This document shows positions 17,653-27,638 of a stretch of 64,000 nt of DNA, piece after piece. The stretch's first letter is position 1. Each line of letters begins with the position of its first letter. Position numbers and translations under genes: made by a program. Origin of the DNA: Ignavibacteriaceae bacterium (lineage in GTDB: Bacteria; Bacteroidota; Ignavibacteria; Ignavibacteriales; Ignavibacteriaceae); the NCBI GenBank assembly GCA_013388545.1, contig JACAFB010000042.1, positions 35,722 through 99,721 of the forward strand, read 5' to 3'. The notes beneath the pieces are model-generated. The model saw only the letters and a program-made list of their open reading frames with translations, did no database searches and was not told the DNA's origin.

Positions 17653-19034
17653 AGAACATCAGTCTCGACATAAAGGATTTGTTTGAAGTTCCGTCTGCTG
17701 AAATTTTTAACCCGGATGCACTTAAAGCCGTACGCTCAGTTTCAATTGATTCAAGGAATATTAAAAAAGGTTCTCTGTTTATTGCGATTAAAGGAAATAA
17801 ATTTGACGGACACGACTTCATAAAAGAAGCGATTGAATCCGGCGCGTTTTGCGTAATGATAAACAAAAAAAATTTTCATCAATTTAGTGATCTTGAAATC
17901 CCATTTATAACGGTTGAAGATACAGTAAAAGCGCTTGGAGATGTTGCTCGTATTTGGAGAAGAAAATTAAATACAAAAGTCATAGCTCTTACCGGAAGTG
18001 CCGGAAAGACAACTACAAAAGAAATGCTTTCTGTTCTTTTAAGAGAAAAATTCAATGTGAATAAAACAACAGCAAATAATAACAATCATATTGGAGTTCC
18101 GTTAACTATTCTAAGTACAAATCCAAATCATGATGTGCTTGTGGCAGAGCTTGGAACAAATCACTTTGGTGAGATTGCATATTCAGCACAAATAGCACAG
18201 CCTGATTTTTCGCTGATAACAAATATTGGAGATTCTCATCTGGAATATCTTAAAAACAGAAGCGGCGTATTTAAGGAGAAGGCTCCGATCTTTAAAGTTA
18301 CAGATGAACGTAGAGGAACAGTATTTATAAACAGTGATGATCCGATTTTATTTAAGGCAGCGAAGAATTATAAAAATAAAATAACCTTTGGTTTTAATGG
18401 CAAATCAGATGTCAGAGGAAAGCTTATCGGATACGATGAGAAAGCAAAACCGACTATTGAGATAGAATATAAAAATATAAGGTTCAGAGTAACACTGCCG
18501 GTCTGCGGAATTCAAAGTGCAAAAAATTTTCTGTCGGCTTCAGCTGTTGCATTGAAGCTTGGACTGAGTGTAAGGCAAATTATGAATGCCTCCCAAAAGC
18601 TCAGAGCATTTGACAAGAGAGCAAATGTTATTAAAATTAAAAATTTTGTTTTGATAGATGATTCTTACAATGCAAATCCTCAATCAATGCGGGATGCAAT
18701 CGAACTGATCTCAAAAATAAAATCAGATGACAAGCGAGTTTTAATTCTTGGCGATATGTTCGAACTGGGAGCTAAATCAGAGCAATATCATCGCAAACTG
18801 AAAAATGTTATAATAAAAAATAGAATAGATGTTGTTTTGCTTCTTGGCAAAATGATGAAACATCTTAAAGAAGAGCTTCAGCATTTTGGAGGGATAGTTA
18901 ATCACTTTCGAAGCAGAGCAGCTTTGGTCAATTTCATTAACGATTTTGATTTTAGCGGCTCTGCTGTTCTGATTAAAGGCTCCCGCGGCATGAAGATGGA
19001 AGAATTTGTTAATAAGCTGAAAGAAATTAACTGA
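17649..19034 (+). CDS. murF: UDP-N-acetylmuramoyl-tripeptide--D-alanyl-D-alanine ligase
   Basis: Adds the D-Ala-D-Ala dipeptide to the UDP-MurNAc-tripeptide in the cytoplasm. The ATP-binding loop reads GSAGKTTTKEML, followed by NNNNHIGVPLTIL and the MurF-typical DDSYNANPQSM motif. 461 aa is usual. No ddl gene for making D-Ala-D-Ala is in this cluster. Start overlaps the murE stop (ATGA), stop overlaps mraY start (TGATG). Confidence 0.96.
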   Translation: MKNISLDIKDLFEVPSAEIFNPDALKAVRSVSIDSRNIKKGSLFIAIKGNKFDGHDFIKEAIESGAFCVMINKKNFHQFSDLEIPFITVEDTVKALGDVARIWRRKLNTKVIALTGSAGKTTTKEMLSVLLREKFNVNKTTANNNNHIGVPLTILSTNPNHDVLVAELGTNHFGEIAYSAQIAQPDFSLITNIGDSHLEYLKNRSGVFKEKAPIFKVTDERRGTVFINSDDPILFKAAKNYKNKITFGFNGKSDVRGKLIGYDEKAKPTIEIEYKNIRFRVTLPVCGIQSAKNFLSASAVALKLGLSVRQIMNASQKLRAFDKRANVIKIKNFVLIDDSYNANPQSMRDAIELISKIKSDDKRVLILGDMFELGAKSEQYHRKLKNVIIKNRIDVVLLLGKMMKHLKEELQHFGGIVNHFRSRAALVNFINDFDFSGSAVLIKGSRGMKMEEFVNKLKEIN

Positions 19035-20143
19035 TGCTTTACTATTTATTTGAATGGTTAAATAAAATGTACTCGCCGCCGGGTTTTGATATTTTCAGAT
19101 TTTTAACTTTTCGATCGGCATTAGCAGCAATTACCGCCTTGTTTCTTTCTTTTTATCTTGGCCCAAGAATAATTCGTATCCTTCAAAAATATCACATCGG
19201 TGAAGCAAAAAAAGCTGATGGTCCAAAATTTCATTGGTCGAAAGCAGGTACTCCAACTATGGGAGGAGTGATTATTATTCTTTCAGTTACACTTCCTGTC
19301 CTTTTATGGGGAGATATTAAAAGTATTTATATCATTCTGATTTTGTCAGGAACAATCTGGCTTAGTGCTGTAGGCTTTCTTGACGATTACCTTAAAGTAA
19401 TAAAAAAACTTCCTAACGGATTGATAGGAAGATATAAGCTGCTTGGCCAATTTTTGATTGGATTTGTAATTGGCCTGGTCATTTATATTAGTCCGGAGTT
19501 CTCAAATTTTAATACGCTTACAACCGTTCCGTTCTTAAAGAATGTGAATCTTGATTTTTCTTACTTATACATCCCGGCAGTGATTTTTATAATAATGGCC
19601 ACATCAAATGCAGTAAACCTGACAGATGGTCTTGATGGATTGGCGATTGGAAATATTACAATAGTGATGCTTGCTTTAGCCATACTTAGTTATATCAGTG
19701 GAAATGCAATATTTTCAAAATACATAAATATAATTCATCAACCCGGCGCAGGTGAATTAACCGTATTTATCTCTGCGCTTATTGGTGCTTCGCTTGGATT
19801 TTTGTGGTACAACTCCTATCCGGCCCAGGTTTTTATGGGCGATACGGGATCGTTAGCACTTGGAGGCGCATTCGGAATTATTTCAGTGCTGATAAAAAAA
19901 GAATTACTGATTCCAATTCTTGGAGGAATATTTTTTCTCGAAACAATTTCGGTCTTGATTCAGCGGTTGTATTTCAAATACACCAAAAAGAAATACGGCG
20001 AAGGCAGAAGAGTTTTCAGGATGGCTCCTATTCATCATCACTTTGAAATGGTTGGCTGGCCCGAACCTAAAATAGTAATCAGGTTTTATATAATCGGGAT
20101 TATTCTGGCAATTATAAGCTTAGCATCGTTCAAAATTAGATAA
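19034..20143 (+). CDS. mraY: phospho-N-acetylmuramoyl-pentapeptide transferase
   Basis: Integral-membrane enzyme that forms lipid I on undecaprenyl phosphate. Multiple membrane helices; signature loops KADGPKFHWSKAGTPTMGG, FLDDYLKVIKK with catalytic Asp pair, NAVNLTDGLDGLAIG, MGDTGSLALGG and the HHHFE histidines in RMAPIHHHFEMVGW. 369 aa is typical. It overlaps murF and murD by one base each. Confidence 0.97.
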   Translation: MLYYLFEWLNKMYSPPGFDIFRFLTFRSALAAITALFLSFYLGPRIIRILQKYHIGEAKKADGPKFHWSKAGTPTMGGVIIILSVTLPVLLWGDIKSIYIILILSGTIWLSAVGFLDDYLKVIKKLPNGLIGRYKLLGQFLIGFVIGLVIYISPEFSNFNTLTTVPFLKNVNLDFSYLYIPAVIFIIMATSNAVNLTDGLDGLAIGNITIVMLALAILSYISGNAIFSKYINIIHQPGAGELTVFISALIGASLGFLWYNSYPAQVFMGDTGSLALGGAFGIISVLIKKELLIPILGGIFFLETISVLIQRLYFKYTKKKYGEGRRVFRMAPIHHHFEMVGWPEPKIVIRFYIIGIILAIISLASFKIR

Positions 20144-21489
20144 TGGACATATTAAAGAAGAAAATATCTGTAATCGGTGCTGCAAGAAGCGGTATTGGAG
20201 CAGCAAGGTTAATCAGGAAGATGGGAGGAATTCCTTTTGTCAGCGATATCTCTGATGAAATAAAACTGGCTGAATCAGTAAATATTCTTAAGTCTGAAAA
20301 TTTTGATTATGAAATTACCGGACATACTGAAAAAGTCTTTAACGCCGATTTAATAGTTGTAAGTCCCGGCGTACCATCTGATTCAGATATCCTGAAGAAA
20401 GCTGCTGAAAAGAATATTAAAATTGTTAGTGAAATTGAATTGGCATCTTCATTCTGTAAAGGAAACATAATAGCAATTACTGGAACTAACGGAAAAACTA
20501 CTACAACCAGTTTATGCGGATATCTATTTAATGAATGTGGTGCAAATGCCTATCTCGCCGGAAATATCGGGCATGCTTTTTCTGAAATTACCGAGTCAGT
20601 TAAACAAAATGAATTTGTTTCGCTCGAAGTTTCAAGTTTTCAACTCGACTTCATTGATAGGTTTAAACCAAAAGTGGCAATGATTTTAAATATTACTCCT
20701 GATCATCTTAACAGGTACGATAATAAGTACGAATATTATGCAGGCGCAAAACTCAGAATCTTCGAAAATCAGGATGCCAATGATTTTATTATTCTTAATA
20801 GAGATAACGAGGGAGTTAATCAGTTTGTAAAGAACTATAAATCCAATGCATTCTTTTTCTCACTAACACAAAAAGAATCAAACGGCTGTTATGTTGAAGA
20901 TAATAAGGTTTTCTTTTCCCGTAACAACAATGTAGAGTTTATCTGTTCAGTTGATGATATATATTTAAGAGGTGAGCACAATTTAGCAAACGCAATGGCT
21001 GTGATCATTGCGGCTAAAATATTCAATCTTAATAATTCGGGGATCATAAATGCTTTGAGATCATTCAAAGGAGTTGAACACAGACTGGAACTTGTAAGAG
21101 AGATTGAGCAGGTTAAATATGTAAATGATTCAAAAGCGACAAATGTTGATTCGGTATGGTATGCACTGAGAAGTTTTAAAGAACCTTTATTCCTGATTCT
21201 CGGAGGGCAGGATAAAGGAAATGATTACAATCAAATAAAGGATCTTGTCATTGAAAAAGTAGTCAAGATTTATGCGATAGGATCTTCTGCTGATAAAGTT
21301 TTTAATTTTTTTCATCGATTTGTAAAAGTGGAAATAAAGGATTCTTTGGAGGATGCCGTTACGGCTGCAAGTAAAGAAGCACGCGCCGGTGATGTTGTTC
21401 TTCTTTCACCGGCCTGTGCAAGCTTTGATATGTTCAATAATTACGAACACAGAGGAAAAGTTTTTAAAGAAGCAGTAAATAGTTTATAA
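20143..21489 (+). CDS. murD: UDP-N-acetylmuramoyl-L-alanine--D-glutamate ligase
   Basis: Adds D-Glu to UDP-MurNAc-L-Ala. N-terminal Rossmann-type UDP-binding region (KISVIGAARSGIGAARL), ATP loop GTNGKTTTTSL, NITPDHLNRY, and the C-terminal YVNDSKATNVDSVWYAL and LLSPACASFDMFNNYEHRG motifs that distinguish MurD. 448 aa is normal. It begins in the mraY stop (TAATG) and ends immediately before ftsW. Confidence 0.96.
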   Translation: MDILKKKISVIGAARSGIGAARLIRKMGGIPFVSDISDEIKLAESVNILKSENFDYEITGHTEKVFNADLIVVSPGVPSDSDILKKAAEKNIKIVSEIELASSFCKGNIIAITGTNGKTTTTSLCGYLFNECGANAYLAGNIGHAFSEITESVKQNEFVSLEVSSFQLDFIDRFKPKVAMILNITPDHLNRYDNKYEYYAGAKLRIFENQDANDFIILNRDNEGVNQFVKNYKSNAFFFSLTQKESNGCYVEDNKVFFSRNNNVEFICSVDDIYLRGEHNLANAMAVIIAAKIFNLNNSGIINALRSFKGVEHRLELVREIEQVKYVNDSKATNVDSVWYALRSFKEPLFLILGGQDKGNDYNQIKDLVIEKVVKIYAIGSSADKVFNFFHRFVKVEIKDSLEDAVTAASKEARAGDVVLLSPACASFDMFNNYEHRGKVFKEAVNSL

Positions 21490-22635
21490 ATGAAAAAATT
21501 AGCCCTCACTATATTCTTCGCCTCACTAGCCCTCATGCTGCTGGGACTTATTATCGTCCTGAGTGCCAGCAGCACTTTTTCTGAATGGAAATTCGAAAAT
21601 GCTTTTTACCTTTTCAACGCTCATTTGCGCAAAGCAGTCATCGGGTTTGTCTTTATGTTGGTATTCAGCATTATTCCTTATGATAAATATCGGGGAATTA
21701 GTAAATGGGCAATGGTTTTAATGGCTTTCGTTCTTTTATATACTTTATTGTTTGCTACAACTATAAAAGGCGCCGGCAGATGGTTGAATTTAGGTTTATT
21801 TACTGTCCAGCCGGCAGATATTGCCAAGCTGGTTTTAATCATTCATCTGGCATATTACATCGAAAGAAAAGGAGAGGCAATTCAAAACCTTAAAGGAGGT
21901 TTGCTAATACCTCTCTTTTGGGTTGGTACATTTTCATTATTAATATTTTTTCAGCCAAATGTTAGCAATGCAATTCTTCTTGTAGTTGTTGCAATGACAA
22001 TGCTTTTTGTTGGAGGTGCAAGAATTAAACATGTTCTTGCTGTATCGGGAGGCGGACTTATTCTTGCGTTAGGATTAGCAATGTCCTTAAATCACTCAAG
22101 ACAAAGAATTTTGAACTACATTTACTCGCTTCAGGATAAAGGAGATGTTCATCATCAGGTTCAACAGGCATTATATGCGCTGGGTAATGGCGGTATAATC
22201 GGAAGGCTTGGCAAAGGCGGCCAGCATAATTTATTCCTGCCTGAGGCTTACGGAGATTTTATCTTTGCAATCATTGGTGAAGAAATCGGTCTTTTAGGAG
22301 CGGTTTCTGTACTGATTGTTTTCCTGATAATGTTTGGAGCCGGAATTATTTTGGCAAAAAAAGCTAAAGATAAGTTCGGCCAGCTGATAGCATTCGGAAT
22401 TTCATTCTCTGTTGCTTTATACGCTTTCACTAATGTTGCAATAATAACCGGTTTGGTTCCGACTACAGGTTTGCCAATGCCTTTTATCAGTTACGGAGGA
22501 ACATCACTGATTTTTCTTTGTATTTCAATTGGTGTTCTGTTAAATATAGCTTATAGAACAAACCAGCTTAGCAAGGCAAAAAGTAATATTAGCAGAAGCG
22601 AAAATGATGAATTAAAGCCGGTAAAAATTTTATGA
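21490..22635 (+). CDS. ftsW: septal peptidoglycan glycosyltransferase FtsW (SEDS family)
   Basis: A polytopic SEDS-family membrane protein that polymerises lipid II at the septum together with FtsI. Motifs include KGAGRWLNLGLFTVQPADIAK, the NGGIIGRLGKGGQHNLFLPEAYGDFIFAIIGEE loop (positions about 231-262) and the C-terminal TTGLPMPFISYGGTS. 381 aa is normal. The location between murD and murG favours FtsW over its elongation paralog RodA. Its start codon directly follows the murD stop codon. Confidence 0.94.
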   Translation: MKKLALTIFFASLALMLLGLIIVLSASSTFSEWKFENAFYLFNAHLRKAVIGFVFMLVFSIIPYDKYRGISKWAMVLMAFVLLYTLLFATTIKGAGRWLNLGLFTVQPADIAKLVLIIHLAYYIERKGEAIQNLKGGLLIPLFWVGTFSLLIFFQPNVSNAILLVVVAMTMLFVGGARIKHVLAVSGGGLILALGLAMSLNHSRQRILNYIYSLQDKGDVHHQVQQALYALGNGGIIGRLGKGGQHNLFLPEAYGDFIFAIIGEEIGLLGAVSVLIVFLIMFGAGIILAKKAKDKFGQLIAFGISFSVALYAFTNVAIITGLVPTTGLPMPFISYGGTSLIFLCISIGVLLNIAYRTNQLSKAKSNISRSENDELKPVKIL

Positions 22636-23729
22636 AAGATCAAAAGAAATATCGGTTTTTATTTGCCGGAGGAGGAACAGGTGGCCATCTTTTTCCTGCT
22701 ATTGCAGTTGCTGAACGAATTCAGTTTCATAATCCGGATGCCGAATTGTTGTTTATAGGAACAAGATCAAAGATAGAAGGAAAAATTATTCCGTCTTTAG
22801 GGTATAAATTCAAATCAATCTGGATAAAAGGTTTTTCAAGAAGCTTTAAGCCTGAAAATTTACTTTTCCCGCTTAAGCTGCTGGTATCATTAATTCAATC
22901 AGTCTGGATCAATTTCAGATTTAAACCTGATGTGGCAATAGGTTCAGGAGGATATGTAGCCGGACCCGCAATCTGGGGTGCTTCGGTAATTGGTTCGAAA
23001 ATTATTTTGTTAGAACAAAACAGTCTTCCGGGTATAACGACCAGATTGCTTGAGAAGTGCGCAAATGAAATTCATATAAGCTATGAAGATTCGGTCAAAT
23101 ATTTTAAAGACAAAAGCAAGCTGAGATTAACAGGCAATCCTGTTAGAAAAAGTTTAGAATTGATAGACAGAGAATATGCATTGAAACAGTTCAGGTTAAA
23201 AAACAGGAAAACACTTTTGGTTCTTGGCGGCAGCCTTGGTGCATCAACAATTAATGAAGCAGTGGCCGCGAATCTGAATGAAATTGTGAATAATAATATT
23301 CAGATTATCTGGCAAACCGGAAAACTTTATTATGATAAATTCAAAGCTTACGAATCCGATTGTGTAAGAGTTTTCCCATTCATTGAAAGCATGGATGCTG
23401 CTTATTCTTCGTGCAATTTGCTGCTTGCAAGAGCAGGTGCAACAACCATCGCTGAAATTACAATGCTGGGTATACCGGCAATTCTGGTTCCTTCTCCAAA
23501 TGTTGCTGAGAATCATCAATATTACAATGCAAAGTCTTTATTCGAAAAGAATGCAGCTTTTCTTGTTGAAGATAAAATATTATCTGAAAAAATGATTGAG
23601 ATTGTTGTTGCGCTGATAACCGATGATCAAAAACTGAACGATCTTTCTTCTAACGCAAAAAAACTAAGTAAGCCCGATGCTGCTGATATAATAGCAAAGC
23701 AGGCAATAAAATTGGCAGATGTGAAATGA
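22632..23729 (+). CDS. murG: UDP-GlcNAc:lipid I N-acetylglucosaminyltransferase
   Basis: Membrane-associated GT28 glycosyltransferase that makes lipid II. N-terminal GGGTGGHLFPAIAVAE loop, GSGGYVAGPAIWGA, LEQNSLPGITTR, GGSLGASTINEAV and the C-terminal donor-binding RAGATTIAEITMLGIPAILVPSPNVAENHQYYNA region. 365 aa is typical. Overlaps ftsW and the following membrane-protein gene by 4 bases each (ATGA), indicating tight coupling. Confidence 0.96.
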   Translation: MKDQKKYRFLFAGGGTGGHLFPAIAVAERIQFHNPDAELLFIGTRSKIEGKIIPSLGYKFKSIWIKGFSRSFKPENLLFPLKLLVSLIQSVWINFRFKPDVAIGSGGYVAGPAIWGASVIGSKIILLEQNSLPGITTRLLEKCANEIHISYEDSVKYFKDKSKLRLTGNPVRKSLELIDREYALKQFRLKNRKTLLVLGGSLGASTINEAVAANLNEIVNNNIQIIWQTGKLYYDKFKAYESDCVRVFPFIESMDAAYSSCNLLLARAGATTIAEITMLGIPAILVPSPNVAENHQYYNAKSLFEKNAAFLVEDKILSEKMIEIVVALITDDQKLNDLSSNAKKLSKPDAADIIAKQAIKLADVK

Positions 23730-24205
23730 GTAATAACGAGTTAAATATTAAACAGGTTTTTAAGTATAAATTATCTCTCTATTATCAATCAACGATAGTT
23801 TATTTTATTGCTTTTGTTCTTTATGTATTGATCAGAGGAGAGTTTGTTGAGGATTCTTTTACTTTGATAACAAAGGATCCTATACTTTACTTCTTTGCTA
23901 TCATTGTTATTATTTCGACAATTAGTCTTGTAATAAATATTTTTCAGAATAAGAGGCTTGAAATAAATAATGAAGAGATTTGTCTGGTAAGCAGAACGAG
24001 GAACAAATGTTTCAAGACTAAAGATGTTGTGGAAATAAAAATATCCGAAAGAACCGGTTCTGATAAAAAATACGGGCTTGGGGTAATAAAATTGCAACTG
24101 AAAACCCGAAGGCGCAGACTTTTAATAAGACTGGCTGATTATGAAAAAGAAAATGAACTTTTGAGTTTGTTTAAAGAAATGAAATCTGAATTAGATAACA
24201 AATAA
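23726..24205 (+). CDS. uncharacterised two-helix membrane protein embedded in the dcw cluster
   Basis: 159 residues: an N-terminal cytoplasmic stretch, two membrane helices (about 20-40 and 50-72) with a short loop between, and a cytoplasmic beta-rich domain (about 75-150; RLEINNEEICLVSR, VVEIKISERTG) that resembles a bacterial PH-like fold. I do not recognise a named family. It overlaps murG by 4 bases and murC follows without any gap, so it is translated as part of the wall-precursor operon. The position suggests a role at the membrane step of precursor synthesis, but this is inference. Confidence 0.75.
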   Translation: MSNNELNIKQVFKYKLSLYYQSTIVYFIAFVLYVLIRGEFVEDSFTLITKDPILYFFAIIVIISTISLVINIFQNKRLEINNEEICLVSRTRNKCFKTKDVVEIKISERTGSDKKYGLGVIKLQLKTRRRRLLIRLADYEKENELLSLFKEMKSELDNK

Positions 24206-25576
24206 ATGTACGACAAGTTTAATAAATATCATTTTGTGGGTATCGGCGGAATTGGGATGAGCGCAATGGCTCGGGTGCTCCTAAAACAAGGTTATACGGT
24301 TACCGGGTCTGATTTATCATTTTCAGAGATAACAGAAAGTTTAATTCAGGATGGTATAAAGATTTTTGAAGGTCATGATAAATCGAATGTTACCGATGCT
24401 GAGGTTATTGTTTACACTTCGGCAGCATCTGAAGACAATCCCGAAATTGTTGAAGCCAAAGAACAGAAAAGAGTTGTTATTAAACGTTCTGTTCTTCTTT
24501 CAGAAATGATGAGGGATAAATTTGGAATTTGCATAGCAGGCACGCACGGAAAAACAACCACTACAGCAATGATTAGTCTTGTAATGATTGAAGGAATGCT
24601 TGATCCTACGGTTATACTTGGAGGAAATCTTAATCAACTGGAGAATAAAAACGCACGGTCTGGAAAAAGTAATTATATGATTGTTGAAGCTGATGAATAT
24701 GACCGGACATTCTTAAAGCTTAGTCCAGTAATATCAGTCTTAACAAATCTTGAGCTTGATCATACTGATATTTATAAAGATTTGGAGGATATCAAAAAAA
24801 GTTTTGTTGAGTTTGCAAGCAGGATTCCTTTTTATGGATGCAATATAATCTGCAGTGAGGACAAAAATCTAAAGTCGATAAGCGATCTTATTCCGGGAAG
24901 AAAAATTACATACGGTTTTACTGATGGATCTGATTTTCAGGCTGTAAACGTCAGGCAAACGGATTTTAATACAAGCTTTGAAATTTCACACTCAAATGAA
25001 TCAATTGGTTCGGTAAAACTTAAGATACCCGGAAAACATAATGTACTTAATGCACTCGCGGCAGTTGCTGCAGGCAGAGAATTAGGAATTGATTTTGAGT
25101 CTATCAAAAAAGCCCTGGAAAATTTTAAAGGTGTGCAGCGCCGGTTTGAAATAAAATACGATAAAGAAGTTTTGGTAATTGATGATTATGCTCATCATCC
25201 AACAGAGACAAGTGCTACGCTTCTCGGGATTAAAGAGTCGGTTGACAGAAGATTAGTTGCTGTTTTTCAGCCGCATCTATATTCAAGGACTAAAGATTTT
25301 TATAAAGAATTTGCCGAGTCTTTTATTATTTCAGATGTATTTATTTGCACAGATATCTACCCGGCAAGAGAACTTCCTGTTGAAGGAGTTTCTGGTGAAT
25401 TAATTACAAATGCTGCAAAGCAATTGGGTCACGGCTCTGTATACTATGTAAAAAGTAAAACTGATGTGCCTTCAAAATTATATGAACTAAAAAAAGATGG
25501 CGATGTAATAATTACTATGGGTGCAGGAGATATTTGGAAGTACGGTGAAAGGTTCATCGAACTTCTGAAAAATTAA
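24206..25576 (+). CDS. murC: UDP-N-acetylmuramate--L-alanine ligase
   Basis: First Mur ligase, adding L-Ala to UDP-MurNAc. GIGGIGMSAMARVLL (N-terminal UDP site), GTHGKTTTTAM (ATP loop with the MurC-type His), EADEYDRTFLKLSP, ELDHTDIYKD, and DDYAHHPTETSATL are all canonical. 456 aa is usual. murB, which often follows murC, is absent: ftsQ comes next after 6 bases. Confidence 0.96.
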   Translation: MYDKFNKYHFVGIGGIGMSAMARVLLKQGYTVTGSDLSFSEITESLIQDGIKIFEGHDKSNVTDAEVIVYTSAASEDNPEIVEAKEQKRVVIKRSVLLSEMMRDKFGICIAGTHGKTTTTAMISLVMIEGMLDPTVILGGNLNQLENKNARSGKSNYMIVEADEYDRTFLKLSPVISVLTNLELDHTDIYKDLEDIKKSFVEFASRIPFYGCNIICSEDKNLKSISDLIPGRKITYGFTDGSDFQAVNVRQTDFNTSFEISHSNESIGSVKLKIPGKHNVLNALAAVAAGRELGIDFESIKKALENFKGVQRRFEIKYDKEVLVIDDYAHHPTETSATLLGIKESVDRRLVAVFQPHLYSRTKDFYKEFAESFIISDVFICTDIYPARELPVEGVSGELITNAAKQLGHGSVYYVKSKTDVPSKLYELKKDGDVIITMGAGDIWKYGERFIELLKN

Positions 25577-25582
25577 TTTTCA

Positions 25583-26368
25583 ATGAATGAATTTAAAGGG
25601 AAAATAGCAGGTGTCGTTTTATTATTCTTTCTGCTTGTTCTGGTTAGTTCCCTGGTGTTCTTTCAGCCAACTAATAAAACAACCGGAGAAGATAAGGTGA
25701 TAGAGATTACCGGAAATCAGTTATTAACGCAGTTGAATTATTTATCGTTCGCAAAACTGGATGGTGCATCCGTAAGTGCAGAAGTAACACTGCCTGTCAT
25801 TAAAGATCGGTTAGAAAAGCATCCGTATATTTCGAAAGCAGATGTGGAGTATTTATCCAAAACAAAAATAAAAGCTTCAGTAACTGAAAAAAATATTTTC
25901 GCAATAATACTCACTGATGAAGAAACATTTTTTATCACAGAAGACTTTGAGGTGCTGCCAATCTTACCAAATGTTGAAATGATGGAGTTCCCTCTGATCA
26001 GTAATTTAAGAGAATCGAAAAAAATAAAGGCGCTTAAAATTTTAAGAAGCAGCGAAATGCTGGAAGCTTTCAGAATAATTGAAGCTGCACGATTTACAGA
26101 AATGAGTTTATATAAAAATCTTGTTGAAATAAATCTCAGAAACGGCGGTGACATAATCCTCACATTCAGCGGAATGAAAGCTCCGATAATTTTTGGACAC
26201 GGCCACGAGAGTAGGAAAATGTTAAGCCTTGAGGTCATCTTTAAAGAAATTGCCGATGCAAAAAAAGATTATTCGACTGCTGATTATATCGACTTAAGAT
26301 TTTCGAACGAAATATATATAGGAAAATCCTTCGATACGAAATATCAAAGTACAGGTTTATCAGAATGA
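25583..26368 (+). CDS. ftsQ: cell division protein FtsQ
   Basis: 261 residues with one N-terminal membrane helix (about residues 7-29) followed by a POTRA-like periplasmic domain (ITGNQLLTQLNYLSFAKLD...IKDRLEKHPYISKADVEY) and a beta domain (FFITEDFEVLPIL). FtsQ/DivIB links the early divisome to FtsBL-FtsWI. The sequence is divergent, but POTRA pattern, size and position between murC and ftsA are diagnostic. It overlaps ftsA by 4 bases. Confidence 0.9.
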   Translation: MNEFKGKIAGVVLLFFLLVLVSSLVFFQPTNKTTGEDKVIEITGNQLLTQLNYLSFAKLDGASVSAEVTLPVIKDRLEKHPYISKADVEYLSKTKIKASVTEKNIFAIILTDEETFFITEDFEVLPILPNVEMMEFPLISNLRESKKIKALKILRSSEMLEAFRIIEAARFTEMSLYKNLVEINLRNGGDIILTFSGMKAPIIFGHGHESRKMLSLEVIFKEIADAKKDYSTADYIDLRFSNEIYIGKSFDTKYQSTGLSE

Positions 26369-27615
26369 AAAAAGAAATCATTGTTGGATTAGATCTTGGA
26401 ACTACGAAAGTTTGCTGTGCAATCGCCGAGAAAATACCTGAATCTAACAATATCAATATACTCGGTTTTGGTATTGCTCCATCAGAGGGATTACATAAAG
26501 GCTTGGTTGCAAACATAGGCAAAACTGCTGAAGCAATTAAAACTGCTGTTTCCAAAGCTCAGAATCAGGCTGGTATCGAAGTTAAAGAAGTGAATGTTGG
26601 TGTAGCCGGTGAACATATAACAAGCATACGTTATAGGAATTATATAACTATAAATCGTGAAGAAAAAGAAATTCTTAAAGAAGACCTTGACAGATTGGAA
26701 GCTGATGTAAGAACTATAAGAATTCCATCCGACAGGCAAATACTTCACATAATACCTGAAGAGTATTCTGTTGATCATCAGGGAGGAATTGAAAACCCGC
26801 TTGGAATTTCAGGCTCGAGATTAGAAGCATCTAATCATATTGTGCTTGCATCAATCCCTGCAATTCAAAATATAAAAAAATCAGTCGAGCGGGCTGGATT
26901 AAAGGTAAAAGATTATATGCTTCAGCCAATTGCATCGAGTGCGTCGGTTCTTGAAGACAGCGAAAAAGATCTTGGAGTTGCTTTAATAGATGTTGGTGGC
27001 GGAACAACCGATATAGCTGTTTATCATAAAAAATCTATCAAGCACACGAAAGTTATCGGTGTAGCCGGCAATCAGGTTACAAATGATATCAGGGAATCTT
27101 TGGGTGTAGTAACCGAAGAGGCTGAAAAATTAAAAAAAGATTATGGCTATGCATCGGAAAGTGCGATCATAAAAGAAGAGGATATTTTAATCAAAGGTGT
27201 TGGGGCAAGGGGCAACACAAAAATCCCGATAAGCCTTTTAACACAGATCATAAGTCTGCGCATGAGAGAATTATTTACTTTGATTGATAATGAGCTTCGA
27301 AGCACCGGATTTAAAAATAAAATAAAGGCTGGTATAGTATTAACTGGCGGAGGCTCCCTATTAAAAGGGTGTACAGAGTTGGCTGAGGAAGTATTTGGTC
27401 TCCCGGCAAGAATTGGTGTGCCTCAGGAATTAGGAAAGGGATTATCAAATGAGGTTGAAAGCCCTGAGTTTGCAACGGTAACGGGATTGATAAAAGGAAT
27501 TCCCGGTGGAAAATCAAGTGAGTACGGCGTTCCGCTTGATAAGCCAAAATTAAAAGTCGGAAACAGGTTCAAACAGTTTTTGAAAAAAATCTTGGAATTT
27601 TTTGATGAATTATAA
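26365..27615 (+). CDS. ftsA: cell division protein FtsA
   Basis: Actin-like ATPase that anchors FtsZ to the membrane. Motifs: GLDLGTTKVCCAI (phosphate 1), GLKVKDYMLQPIASS, ALIDVGGGTTDIAVYHK (phosphate 2), and GIVLTGGGSLLKG (adenosine). The C-terminus ends in a Lys/Phe-rich amphipathic helix (NRFKQFLKKILEFFDEL), the membrane-targeting sequence. 416 aa is normal. Confidence 0.96.
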   Translation: MKKEIIVGLDLGTTKVCCAIAEKIPESNNINILGFGIAPSEGLHKGLVANIGKTAEAIKTAVSKAQNQAGIEVKEVNVGVAGEHITSIRYRNYITINREEKEILKEDLDRLEADVRTIRIPSDRQILHIIPEEYSVDHQGGIENPLGISGSRLEASNHIVLASIPAIQNIKKSVERAGLKVKDYMLQPIASSASVLEDSEKDLGVALIDVGGGTTDIAVYHKKSIKHTKVIGVAGNQVTNDIRESLGVVTEEAEKLKKDYGYASESAIIKEEDILIKGVGARGNTKIPISLLTQIISLRMRELFTLIDNELRSTGFKNKIKAGIVLTGGGSLLKGCTELAEEVFGLPARIGVPQELGKGLSNEVESPEFATVTGLIKGIPGGKSSEYGVPLDKPKLKVGNRFKQFLKKILEFFDEL

Positions 27616-27638
27616 TTTAATTATTCAAGGAGGGAAAT

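Noticed and set aside
25738..26238. 166-codon open frame antisense to ftsQ
   Set aside because: It lies wholly inside ftsQ, has Ser/Ile-rich low-complexity translation typical of antisense frames and no ribosome site.
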